The notes below the pieces were generated by a model. That model searched no databases. It saw only the letters and a program-made list of their open reading frames with translations, and was not told the DNA's origin. 64,000 nucleotides of DNA, from assembly GCA_017623675.1 (NCBI GenBank), contig JAGAOO010000022.1, forward strand, positions 40,336-104,335. Direction: 5' to 3'. Both the position numbers and the translations under genes were made by a program. Shown here piece after piece: positions 51,076 to 59,330 of the stretch (position 1 is its first letter; every line of letters starts with the position of its first letter). This DNA is from Lachnospiraceae bacterium. GTDB taxonomy: Bacteria; Bacillota; Clostridia; Lachnospirales; Lachnospiraceae.

Positions 51076-51945
51076 GTGCCATCCACATATGCACATTACC
51101 GTTTTGGACAAGAAGTTCTTCGGGCTCTCCCTGAAGAGCTGCAGACCATTGCCAAGAAGCATTTACCACTCTATCATATCGGGCTTCATGGACCGGATAT
51201 CTTATTTTATTACAAGCCATTAACCCATCATCGGGTGAATCAGCTCGGTTATCTGTTACACAAAAGGAACGCCAGTGTTTTTTTTCGTAAGAGCCTCGCC
51301 ATATTGCAAAAAATGCCGGACCCGGAAGCCGGTTTGGCATATCTGCTAGGCTTTATCTGCCACTTTGCATTAGACAGTGAATGCCATGGTTATATCGAAT
51401 ACAAAATCAAGCATAGCAACATGACTCATACGGAGATTGAATCTGACTTCGACCGCAAGCTTTTACGAGATGGCGGATACAATCCAAAACGCACTTGCCT
51501 AACATCTCATATCTGTCCAAGAGAAGGCGATACAGAAACCATAGCCATGTTTTTCCCAAGTCTACGGGAAAAGCATATCCAAAAAGCACTTTCGTCCATG
51601 ATTTTTTACAACAAACTACTTCTGGCACCCACCCAGGGAAAACGGGATTATGTTCTTTCATTACTGCGAATCACCGGACATTATAAAGAAATACAAGGAC
51701 TTCTCATGCCGGAATATCCACGTCCGGGCTGTGAAGACAGCACCCGCGAATTAACCAGACGTTATAAGAATGGGATTCCAATTGCTGTCTGGCTCTGCGA
51801 AAACTATTACAACACATTTTGTGAAATGGATGTTCTATCGTCTCGTTTCCATCGTACCTATGGACCAGATGAAGTTGAGATAAAAAAGTATGAAAATGGA
51901 GTGTCACAGGAGCTGTTAAATTCATTACGTTCAACCACTCTGTAA
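51076..51945 (+). CDS. Zinc-dependent phospholipase C family protein
   Basis: A 289-residue protein of the zinc-dependent PLC-like family common in Firmicutes. MPSTYAHYRFGQEVLRALPE opens the family. HIGLHGPDILFYYKP and GFICHFALDSECHGYI hold the His/Asp zinc ligands. There is no signal peptide, so it probably acts inside the cell or is non-catalytic. The start is GTG 51076 after AAGGA. It is divergent from the thrS leader and convergent with spoIIID. Confidence 0.85.
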   Translation: MPSTYAHYRFGQEVLRALPEELQTIAKKHLPLYHIGLHGPDILFYYKPLTHHRVNQLGYLLHKRNASVFFRKSLAILQKMPDPEAGLAYLLGFICHFALDSECHGYIEYKIKHSNMTHTEIESDFDRKLLRDGGYNPKRTCLTSHICPREGDTETIAMFFPSLREKHIQKALSSMIFYNKLLLAPTQGKRDYVLSLLRITGHYKEIQGLLMPEYPRPGCEDSTRELTRRYKNGIPIAVWLCENYYNTFCEMDVLSSRFHRTYGPDEVEIKKYENGVSQELLNSLRSTTL

Positions 51946-51958
51946 CACTCCATACTGT

Positions 51959-52213
51959 TTAAGTATTCTGATGCATATATTTTTCTTTTGTTGCCATACC
52001 TCCCCGAATATGCCGTTCAGACTTATTAATGTCTAATACTACTCTGGCTTTGGCTGCCAGGGAAGGATTGATTTGGATTAAGCGTTCTGTAATATCCTTA
52101 TGTACTGTGGATTTACTGACACCGAATTTCTTAGCTGTCTGCCGAACCGTTGCATTCTCATCAATAATATACTGTGCAACCTCTATGGCACGCTCTTCAA
52201 TATAAGCTTTCAC
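51959..52213 (-). CDS. spoIIID: Sporulation transcriptional regulator SpoIIID
   Basis: An 84-residue mother-cell DNA-binding protein that modulates sigma-E and sigma-K regulons. The HTH is ATVRQTAKKFGVSKSTVHKD and the basic C-terminus RHIRGGMATKEKYMHQ is also characteristic. The start is GTG 52213 after GAGGG. Its presence indicates that the organism can form spores or descends from a spore-former. Confidence 0.96.
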   Translation of the reverse strand: MKAYIEERAIEVAQYIIDENATVRQTAKKFGVSKSTVHKDITERLIQINPSLAAKARVVLDINKSERHIRGGMATKEKYMHQNT

Positions 52214-52276
52214 AGGAACCCTCGTCTCTTTGTTTTTACAATTTATGCAGAGAACGGTGGTTGTATTACAGAATCT

Positions 52277-53152
52277 TTATATATCAAATAAACTCATCTG
52301 TATTCCCGCCTGTTTGTCCTCAAACTCCTGTGCATAGGCAAATAATGCATTGGCATTACAAACCATTCCATATTTTTTACATGTATTCCGTACCAATCTC
52401 ATTAGCTCATCCTGATTTGGAGAAGGAATATGATATGCATCACCATAGGTCTTACAATACTGTTCTTTCAGTCCCGGAAAATGCCTATCCAACTGTTGAT
52501 AGTAGTACTGCCGGTCACCATCCCGTAAGGTCAGTCCGATTCCAAACTGCATGATTCCATATACAGATGCATCCACACAATAATCCAGAATTCCCTGTAT
52601 GTTTTCCCGGGTATCATTAATAAAGGGAAGAATTGGGCTCATCCAGACAATGGTAGGAATCCCTTCTTCCTTCATGATTTTTAAAACCTCAAACCGCTGT
52701 TTTGTCGTACATACATTAGGTTCCAGTTTTTTACAGAGTTCTTCATCATATGTGGTCAATGTCATTTGAACAACACATTTGGTTTTCCGATGAATCCGTT
52801 TTAGGATATCCAAATCCCGCAGAATCATATCCGATTTTGTCAAAATAGATAATCCAAAGCTATACTCATCAATCAGCTCTAAACACCTACGAGTCAGTTT
52901 CAGGTCTTTTTCCAAATGCATATATGGGTCGCTCATTGCCCCTGTCCCTATCATACAACGCCTTCGTTTTTTTCGAAGTGCCTGTTCCAATAAGACCGGC
53001 GCATTAACCTTCACTTCTATATCCTCAAATGCATGATTCATCTGGTAGCAGGTACTCCTTGCATCACAGTAAATGCATCCATGGGTACATCCCCGATAGA
53101 TGTTCATACCATTTTGCGGCGATAATATGGTTTTGGCTTCTTTTTCATGCAT
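52277..53152 (-). CDS. SPL-like radical SAM protein
   Basis: A 291-residue radical SAM enzyme with the cluster motif YRGCTHGCIYCDARS (CxxxCxxC) at about residues 19-33. LSILTKSDMILRDLDILKRI, KCVVQMTLTTYDEELCKKLE and PIVWMSPILPFIND-like text follow (IVWMSPILPFINDTRENIQG). This matches the Rv2578c/SPL-related branch, related to spore photoproduct lyase but shorter. Its substrate is unknown, although the position next to spoIIID invites a spore-related guess. ATG 53152 has GAGGGA. Confidence 0.87.
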   Translation of the reverse strand: MHEKEAKTILSPQNGMNIYRGCTHGCIYCDARSTCYQMNHAFEDIEVKVNAPVLLEQALRKKRRRCMIGTGAMSDPYMHLEKDLKLTRRCLELIDEYSFGLSILTKSDMILRDLDILKRIHRKTKCVVQMTLTTYDEELCKKLEPNVCTTKQRFEVLKIMKEEGIPTIVWMSPILPFINDTRENIQGILDYCVDASVYGIMQFGIGLTLRDGDRQYYYQQLDRHFPGLKEQYCKTYGDAYHIPSPNQDELMRLVRNTCKKYGMVCNANALFAYAQEFEDKQAGIQMSLFDI

Positions 53153-53191
53153 AACACTTTCTCCCTCTTTCGTTCCTGCTTATATTACAAT

Positions 53192-54139
53192 CTATATTCC
53201 CTCATAATCAAATGCCGGTATAAAGCTTTCTTTTGCCGTTTCCCCTTCTTGAATAAACCCATTCTCCACTCCTATGGAAACAGCAAAATCAATCAGACTT
53301 TCATATTCTCGTTTGGTTACCTTACGATTCAATTCCGGAATCCCTGCCACCTGGGGTAAAGGAGTATACTGGTTCATCAGGCTTATATATACCTGATTTC
53401 CATAGGTCTCATGCACATACTGAATCACCGCTTTCCCATTTCTTACATGATTGGGCAGTAACAGATGCCGGACAATCACACCTTTCCGCATCATCCCGTT
53501 GTTTTGTGCTCCACATATAGATTCTCCGTCCTGTCCTTCCATTTTTTCTCCCGAAAACACCGGTTCCGGTTGCTGACGAACCATCTCTGCCAATGCAGAC
53601 TTTGCTATTGCCGGATAGTCCTCTGCGCGGGAATACCGCTTAGCCAAAGCAGAATCCATATACTTAAAATCAGTTAAATATATATCAATCAATCCTTCCA
53701 GCATACGTAAAGTATCTACTTTTTCATAACCACTGCAATTATAAACTATGGGAATTATCAATCCCTGATTTCTTGCCAGTTGAATTGCCTGAATGATTTC
53801 AAGGGTATAATGAGTCGGTGTAACCAGATTGATATTTGCCGCATTTTTGTCCTGCAATTCTATCATAATTTCTGCCAAACGCCGGATTGTAATCGGCTTT
53901 CCAATATCCGTCTGTGCAATTTCATAATTCTGACAATAAATACACCTAAGGGGACAACCAGAAAAAAACACAGTACCTGAGCCTGTGTTTCCTGAAATAC
54001 AGGGCTCCTCCCACATATGGAGAGCAGCCCTGGCTACATATATTTCTTTTTCTTTTCTTCCACATACTCCGCTTTCACCCAAACTGTGATTTGCATTACA
54101 ATTACGGGGGCAGAGATTGCAGCCTGTTTTCCTTGCCAT
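53192..54139 (-). CDS. PflX-type radical SAM protein (pyruvate formate-lyase activase-like)
   Basis: A 315-residue protein. An N-terminal cysteine motif (CNLCPRNCNANHSLGESGVC) precedes the radical SAM motif FFSGCPLRCIYCQNYEIAQ. IYLTDFKYMDSALAKRYSRA and VRHLLLPNHV are further family landmarks of the COG1313/PflX group. It is a putative glycyl-radical-enzyme activase; no glycyl-radical enzyme is encoded nearby. It starts 4 bp after the pilin gene stop, so the two are co-transcribed. Confidence 0.88.
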   Translation of the reverse strand: MARKTGCNLCPRNCNANHSLGESGVCGRKEKEIYVARAALHMWEEPCISGNTGSGTVFFSGCPLRCIYCQNYEIAQTDIGKPITIRRLAEIMIELQDKNAANINLVTPTHYTLEIIQAIQLARNQGLIIPIVYNCSGYEKVDTLRMLEGLIDIYLTDFKYMDSALAKRYSRAEDYPAIAKSALAEMVRQQPEPVFSGEKMEGQDGESICGAQNNGMMRKGVIVRHLLLPNHVRNGKAVIQYVHETYGNQVYISLMNQYTPLPQVAGIPELNRKVTKREYESLIDFAVSIGVENGFIQEGETAKESFIPAFDYEGI

Positions 54140-54143
54140 AGTT

Positions 54144-54602
54144 CTACTTTTTTTCTATAAAATCTTCACTGTCCGGATAGAGTTCATACTGATTTGAAGC
54201 ATTTGCTGCCGGAGTCAAATAAATCTTCTTCACTTGACCCGTTTTAGGATCATATTCTATTTCCCAATAGTAATCCTTAAATGTAGCAGACTGTGGAACA
54301 CCACCCAACTCTGCAAAAGCATAATCCTCCAATGTCTGCGGTGGCGAGTTTAATACTGTATCATAGCGAACCAATGCCGAACCACTGCCTAAATTTCCTC
54401 CTGTCGACTCTTTCTCCATTTCGACCGCTGCTCGCATATAACTTGCCTGTATTTCTTTAGCCGTATCTACATCACGAGTTCGTCTGGATTTTCCAATGTA
54501 TTTTATCAGTGCCGGAGCCAACGCAGCTGCTATAATAGCCATAATTGCTATTACAACGATAATCTCCACCATCGAAAAACCAGCATGCTTTCTTTTTTTC
54601 AT
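54144..54602 (-). CDS. Type IV pilin-like / pseudopilin protein
   Basis: A 152-residue prepilin. The leader MKKRKHAGFSMVEIIVVIAI carries the prepilin peptidase site after Gly8, the N-methylated residue (F) and Glu+5, and a hydrophobic helix follows to about residue 30. The globular part ends in TGQVKKIYLTPAANASNQYE. No other pilus assembly gene is visible here, so it depends on machinery elsewhere or is an orphan. ATG 54602 follows AGGGAGGT. Confidence 0.88.
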   Translation of the reverse strand: MKKRKHAGFSMVEIIVVIAIMAIIAAALAPALIKYIGKSRRTRDVDTAKEIQASYMRAAVEMEKESTGGNLGSGSALVRYDTVLNSPPQTLEDYAFAELGGVPQSATFKDYYWEIEYDPKTGQVKKIYLTPAANASNQYELYPDSEDFIEKK

Positions 54603-54659
54603 TGCCTACCTCCCTATTCTCTCATCTTCCTATACTTCCTCATTGACATTATTTTTTTA

Positions 54660-54687
54660 ATTATACACATTTTTATAGGAAGTGCAA
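54660..54687 (-). promoter_or_regulatory. Promoter of the pilin gene
   Basis: TTGCAC (54682-54687) and TATAAT (54660-54665) are 16 bp apart on the minus strand, about 60 bp before the ATG at 54602. Confidence 0.7.
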
Positions 54688-54730
54688 GTCTAAGAAACGT
54701 TAATAATTCATATAAGTGTATTCCAATTCT

Positions 54731-55570
54731 TTACTTTCCTGATTCGTCACACGCCATAACACTTCTCCGAAATAACGGATTTCCATTCATATTACCCCAT
54801 CCCATTTTTGTTCCGATCAGACAAATCATTTCTTCTTCCGATAGCTCTCCATGCTGACTTCTCGCTTGCCGTACACACTCCTTTAGTGTTCCCAACAATT
54901 TCAAACGCTCATGAAGAATTTCATTTATTTCACTTCCAATATAAGCTCTGTCCCACGCCGGGCAGCAGAATTGTAGTTCTTTCAGTTTCAAGATTTTCTG
55001 AATAGAATTCTCGCTCAACCTTTCATTTACAAAAATGGGAAAATCATCTGTGACAGGAACAACATCGCCACAGAATAATACCTTCTTTTCTTCAAACAAA
55101 TAAGATACTGAGCCATTGGAATGTCCCGGTGTCTCCAACGCTTTCACAGTTATGCCGGATTCTAACAAATATCCAGTCTGCTCTTTTATCAAATGGTCTA
55201 CATGAACCGACTCCTTTACTAAAGTATAAAAATTAGGAATCGGGCGTTCCCGAGCCTGTGTTTCAATATTCTCTATCCACTCCTTTTCTAACTGTGAGGC
55301 ATAGACTTCACAACCGGATAACCTCTTGATTTCAGCTGCACCTCCCATATGATCCGGATGAGCATGAGTTAGAAAAATGGCTTTTATTTCGGTAATACTT
55401 CTGCCCAATTCTTCCATGTACCTGCTGATAACAGTTTCACTTCCTGCAACACCTGCATCTATCAAATAACAATTCTTTCCTGTAATCAGGTACACATACA
55501 CATACCGTTTTATCTTCGGAGTCACATAAAAATCAATTTTAATCTGGTATACATTTTCACATATCTTCAT
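54731..55570 (-). CDS. MBL-fold metallo-hydrolase
   Basis: A 279-residue beta-lactamase-fold hydrolase. FLTHAHPDHMGGAAEIKRLS gives the HxHxDH metal motif near residues 69-80. ALETPGHSNGSVSYLFEEKK and LFCGDVVPVTDD supply the third and fourth ligands. It is similar to glyoxalase II-like or lactonase-like enzymes; substrate unknown. ATG 55570 follows GGAGGA. Its leader holds a GC-rich hairpin. Confidence 0.9.
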   Translation of the reverse strand: MKICENVYQIKIDFYVTPKIKRYVYVYLITGKNCYLIDAGVAGSETVISRYMEELGRSITEIKAIFLTHAHPDHMGGAAEIKRLSGCEVYASQLEKEWIENIETQARERPIPNFYTLVKESVHVDHLIKEQTGYLLESGITVKALETPGHSNGSVSYLFEEKKVLFCGDVVPVTDDFPIFVNERLSENSIQKILKLKELQFCCPAWDRAYIGSEINEILHERLKLLGTLKECVRQARSQHGELSEEEMICLIGTKMGWGNMNGNPLFRRSVMACDESGK

Positions 55571-55579
55571 TCTTTATTC

Positions 55580-55632
55580 CTCCACTACTTGGCATGAAGT
55601 GTCACCGCAGGTGACGGAGTCCTGATGCCGTT
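55580..55632. repeat. GC-rich hairpin in the MBL gene leader
   Basis: GGCAT at 55590 and ATGCC at 55625 enclose GTCACCGCAGGTGAC, itself a perfect stem. On the plus strand it is followed by GTTTTTTCAT, giving it the look of a terminator, but there is no plus-strand gene to terminate. On the minus strand it lies inside the 5' leader. Confidence 0.6.
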
Positions 55633-55648
55633 TTTTCATAATTTGACT

Positions 55649-55933
55649 TTACTCTACAATAATCGCTCTGCTGTCTACAGAGTTTTCTCTCAATGCTGCA
55701 ATTGCCCTGTATTCTTTGGAAGAAAAACAGGCCTCCAACTGCTCCTTCGTATTCCACTCAATGACAATGAATCGTTCCGGACACCACTCCTTCTGAAGTG
55801 GAGTCACTTTATCAGAGCGAATCAAATATCTGCCACCGTATTTTTCCACGATTGGTTTTACCAATCTGATATATGTTTCATAGTCCTCCTTTCTCTTCTT
55901 ATCTGAATGAATTGCTACAATAAAATAAACCAT
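55649..55933 (-). CDS. DUF1330-like small protein
   Basis: A 94-residue dimeric alpha-beta barrel-like protein with YETYIRLVKPIVEKYGGRYL, PERFIVIEWNTKEQLEACFS and SKEYRAIAALRENSVDSRAI, the standard DUF1330 layout. Function unknown. ATG 55933 follows AGGAGG. It lies just downstream of the truncated tetR. Confidence 0.85.
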   Translation of the reverse strand: MVYFIVAIHSDKKRKEDYETYIRLVKPIVEKYGGRYLIRSDKVTPLQKEWCPERFIVIEWNTKEQLEACFSSKEYRAIAALRENSVDSRAIIVE

Positions 55934-55956
55934 TCGTCCTCCTTTCATGCAAGTAT

Positions 55957-56319
55957 TTACTTGCTTTCATATTCTGTGCCGACTATTTTTTCCTTCCTTT
56001 CATTAAAATAGTGAATCAAAACCTTTTTAAAGGTCTGGGGCACCTTCAAGATTCCTTCTGCGGTATAGGGATATAATTCCGGTGTTCGAAGTCCAAGGGA
56101 TACCTTCACCATGCGTGGCGTTACCTTTTCCATATAAATCTCAGCAAAGGATATCAAATCCTGTTCCAAATCTCCCACGTAGGTAAATTGGTCTTCTGTC
56201 AAACCGGGATTCCATTCCTGCATTTGCATGGCAGATAATACAATTTCCTTTTTTCCCTTAAACTTTCTAAAAATTGTACATTCATTAATTCCTGCCCGCT
56301 GTGCAATGTCCTTGGAAAC
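55957..56319 (-). pseudogene. 5'-truncated TetR-family regulator
   Basis: Reading the minus strand from 56319 gives VSKDIAQRAGINECTIFRKF then KGKKEIVLSA, which is helices 2-4 of a TetR HTH, followed by about 90 residues of ligand-binding region to the stop at 55957. The first helix and start codon are missing. The frame begins immediately after the TGA of the ABC ATPase gene, and in the same frame. A shorter translation from ATG 56229 would lack the HTH altogether. It is probably non-functional, cut by the junction that brought the ABC gene next to it. Confidence 0.75.
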
Positions 56320-57072
56320 TCACCAGCCCATTTCCATCAGCCATTGATTGAGTCTTTCTTCCTTTTGCTTTTCAGTCTCGGACGTTACCTTACCAAGTAC
56401 CAGTTCTCCACGAATACTGCCATCCAGCAGATAGAATACCCGGTTGCATCTGCTGGCAACCTTGCTGTCATGGGTTACAATTAGGATTGTCGTTCCTTGC
56501 CGATTCAGTTTTATGAATTCATTCATGACCTCTCCAGCCGCACCCTTATTCAAAGCACCTGTAGGTTCATCTGCAAACAGAATCTCAGGTTCATTCATCA
56601 TGCTTCTGCAAATACAGGCTCTTTGAAGCTGTCCTCCGGACACTTGTGTGATACTGCGCTCTGCTAAATCAGAAATGGACAATTTCTCCATCCATTCCCT
56701 TGCAGTCTTTCTCAATTCTGCTTTTGTTTTTCTCTTTTCCTTTTTATCCTTATTCGCCTGCATTGCAGGCAACAGAATATTATCCAAAATATTCAAATTC
56801 GCCATCATATTCATCTGTTGAAAGACAAAGCCCATCCGATGCAACCGCAGGCTTGCCTTGTCATCTTCTGAAAGCTTTGTTATTTCCTGTTCTGACAGCC
56901 ATACCTTTCCTTCTGACGGCTGGTCCATGCCTGCCACATTATATAGAAGTGTGGACTTTCCGGAACCGGAGGGTCCCATAATTGCCACCATTTCACCTTC
57001 TTCCACTGTGAATGAAACATGATTCAGTATTTGATTCTTACACAAATTCTCCACTCTCAATAATTCTTTCAT
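56320..57072 (-). CDS. ABC transporter ATP-binding protein (MacB/LolD type)
   Basis: A 250-residue ATPase. Walker A is IMGPSGSGKSTLLYNVAG, the Q-loop is FVFQQMNMMANLNILDN, the signature is VSGGQLQRACICRSMM, Walker B is ILFADEPTGALN and the H-loop is ILIVTHDSKVASR. It powers the FtsX-like permease encoded 5 bp upstream. ATG 57072 is preceded by GGAATAG. Its TGA stop is also the boundary with the truncated tetR. Confidence 0.94.
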   Translation of the reverse strand: MKELLRVENLCKNQILNHVSFTVEEGEMVAIMGPSGSGKSTLLYNVAGMDQPSEGKVWLSEQEITKLSEDDKASLRLHRMGFVFQQMNMMANLNILDNILLPAMQANKDKKEKRKTKAELRKTAREWMEKLSISDLAERSITQVSGGQLQRACICRSMMNEPEILFADEPTGALNKGAAGEVMNEFIKLNRQGTTILIVTHDSKVASRCNRVFYLLDGSIRGELVLGKVTSETEKQKEERLNQWLMEMGW

Positions 57073-57077
57073 TGTCA

Positions 57078-59330
57078 CTATTCCTTTCCCATACAGCACT
57101 CAAATGCTTTCACATTTTTTATTTCCAATATACCAATCCATACCGCTATACCTGCTGCCATCAGTGCCACTGCCGGTATTAGAATAAACACCATTTCCCA
57201 CGCTATGACAAATTGAAAACCATCTGCGCCAAAGGATTTCAATATTATGCCACAAATTCCTTCCCCGCAGATATTCCCTGTGAGCAATCCTGTTACAACC
57301 CCTGCCACAGCAGGCAAAAAGCCTTTCATCATATATATTTTTTTAATACTCCCATTGGTAAAGCCCATTGCTTTTTGCAAGGAAATGGAATAGCGGTTCC
57401 TTTCTACAATTAATCGCACAAACAATAGAACCACCACAAAAATAATAAGTACAGCAATACCTGTCGCTACTTTTACTGCCAGACTAATTTCCTCCAGTGT
57501 TTGTCCATAGGTTTCTTTTACATAATCTGCAATGTCGACAGCATCCACCCCGGCATGATTATATTCCTCCATCCATTGTTCTCTCGAAACAGACTCCTTC
57601 AAGGTAATATATAGAATACTCCACATAACAGGTGTATCATCTTTCACACACTCTTCCATATTGCAAGCCTTTGCCGTTTTTCCACCATTGGTAATATCTG
57701 AATAGACACCACAAATTGTATAGGTTATTTTTCTTCCTCCTATTAACAGTTGCAAGGAATCTCCCACAGATAGTCCAAATTCTTTTGCATTTAAAGTAGA
57801 TAATGCAAGTTCTGTCTCCTTCTCAGGAGCCCTACCCTCCACATAACTTACCGGAAATACGGTGTGATTCCCCATCTCCGTCATCAGATTGCAGATTGTT
57901 CCATCCGAAAGAAACGCCGGATACGACCTTGTTTGAAGTACCGTATATTTTTCAATCCTTGTATCCTTCTCCAGTTCAGAAACTATCTGCTCTGTTACCA
58001 TTTCAATATCCTCTGTCTGCCTCACATCAATACGGATTTCTCCATCTCCAATACCCATGTAGGTTACAAACTTTGGAGAAGCAAGGGTACTATATAAATT
58101 CTGTGGAACAAGCATCAGAAATGTACCGGCTGCCACAACAAAGCCAATCAGTAAGTATTGTCCCCAAGCATGGTTCCTTTTCTGCTTCTGTGTTGAAAAT
58201 AACGCTTCTAATGCAGAAAGCTTTTCTGCCTTCTTTAAGCTATGCCTGATAGAAAGCAAAATTAGTCCCTCTGCCAAAAACACTGTCAGAAGAGAAATGC
58301 TGCCTGTCAGCCAGATACTTTTCGAAACCCCATATAATTCCTGCATTTGCTTAGTTAAGGGATTCAGTATCAGGTAAGCCATTAAAAGTCCAAGGGTGGC
58401 ACCACACACAGATAACAATATATATTTGGCAAGATATAACCGGCGAATTTCCCGATTTCCAATCCCCAATGCCTTTAGCATACCTACTTCCTTCTTATCC
58501 TTCTCCATTCTCATAAGCAGAATAAAACGGATACAAAGCAAAGAAATCAACAAAACCACGATGCTCACAATAAAAACCACCAGAATCATCATTCCGTCAG
58601 ACAAGGCATTCATCATACGAATCAACGGTTTGGTAATTGCAGGGCCATTCGCCGGAAGTCCTTCCGCCTCATAAGCTGTAATAAATGCGTTTACATCCGT
58701 TCCGTCTTGCAGCAGAAATTCAATTAAATACTCTTCTTCTCCCTGCTCTTTTATAGCTTGATAATCTGCCTCATGAATTAAAAACCGTTTGGAGGATGCC
58801 ATCATGGAATTCATCTGTGCATCTCTGACAAATCCTGCAATGACAAATTCGCGACTGCCAATCTGCATGACATCTCCAATGTTAAGATTATACCGGGCAC
58901 GATAGCAGACCGGCACATAAACCTCTCCTTGTAAAACTTCAGGCAGTTTATTCTCCATATCTAATAAATAATCAAACTGTTCTCCCTGCACGCACAATCC
59001 ATTATCCTGTGTACTGTCTGCCAGACTATAATCACCTAGCCGGATGGTTCCGTTTTCCAAATTTAAGAATCTGCAGATCTGCCATTCTTTTACTTCTGTA
59101 TGTTCCTGAACAAACTGTGCCATCTCCTTTTCATCCCATTCACCTGTATGCATTTGCAGGAAATCAGGCGTTTTTGCCTGTTGCATAAGGTCATCTATAG
59201 AACTCAACAAATTAACAAATAATAACACTGTGAGGGAAAGCAACATAGCAGAAACTGCCATAAATATAGTTGTCACCACAGACAATAACTTATTTTGTTT
59301 GATATCATTCCATATCAGCTTTCCTATCAT
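57078..59330 (-). CDS. FtsX-family ABC permease
   Basis: A 750-residue membrane protein with an N-terminal helix (about 15-40), a large external domain, and two FtsX domains near residues 250-370 and 640-740. The transmembrane motif MEKDKKEVGMLKALGIGNRE and the later RNRYSISLQKAMGFTNGSIK are typical coupling segments. With the ABC ATPase it forms a MacB-like exporter of peptides, antibiotics or lipids. Its ATG overlaps the MFS stop (ATGA). Confidence 0.92.
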   Translation of the reverse strand: MIGKLIWNDIKQNKLLSVVTTIFMAVSAMLLSLTVLLFVNLLSSIDDLMQQAKTPDFLQMHTGEWDEKEMAQFVQEHTEVKEWQICRFLNLENGTIRLGDYSLADSTQDNGLCVQGEQFDYLLDMENKLPEVLQGEVYVPVCYRARYNLNIGDVMQIGSREFVIAGFVRDAQMNSMMASSKRFLIHEADYQAIKEQGEEEYLIEFLLQDGTDVNAFITAYEAEGLPANGPAITKPLIRMMNALSDGMMILVVFIVSIVVLLISLLCIRFILLMRMEKDKKEVGMLKALGIGNREIRRLYLAKYILLSVCGATLGLLMAYLILNPLTKQMQELYGVSKSIWLTGSISLLTVFLAEGLILLSIRHSLKKAEKLSALEALFSTQKQKRNHAWGQYLLIGFVVAAGTFLMLVPQNLYSTLASPKFVTYMGIGDGEIRIDVRQTEDIEMVTEQIVSELEKDTRIEKYTVLQTRSYPAFLSDGTICNLMTEMGNHTVFPVSYVEGRAPEKETELALSTLNAKEFGLSVGDSLQLLIGGRKITYTICGVYSDITNGGKTAKACNMEECVKDDTPVMWSILYITLKESVSREQWMEEYNHAGVDAVDIADYVKETYGQTLEEISLAVKVATGIAVLIIFVVVLLFVRLIVERNRYSISLQKAMGFTNGSIKKIYMMKGFLPAVAGVVTGLLTGNICGEGICGIILKSFGADGFQFVIAWEMVFILIPAVALMAAGIAVWIGILEIKNVKAFECCMGKE

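Noticed and set aside
51407-51661. Minus-strand ORF opposite the phospholipase C-like gene
   Set aside because: It is a shadow frame of a conserved gene, with no family resemblance.
55580-55632. Terminator for a plus-strand gene
   Set aside because: It has a T tract on the plus strand, but no plus-strand coding region precedes it; it is better described as a hairpin in the MBL gene leader.
57803-58249. A 148-codon plus-strand ORF inside the FtsX permease region
   Set aside because: It is antisense to a conserved permease and shows no recognisable domain or initiation signal.
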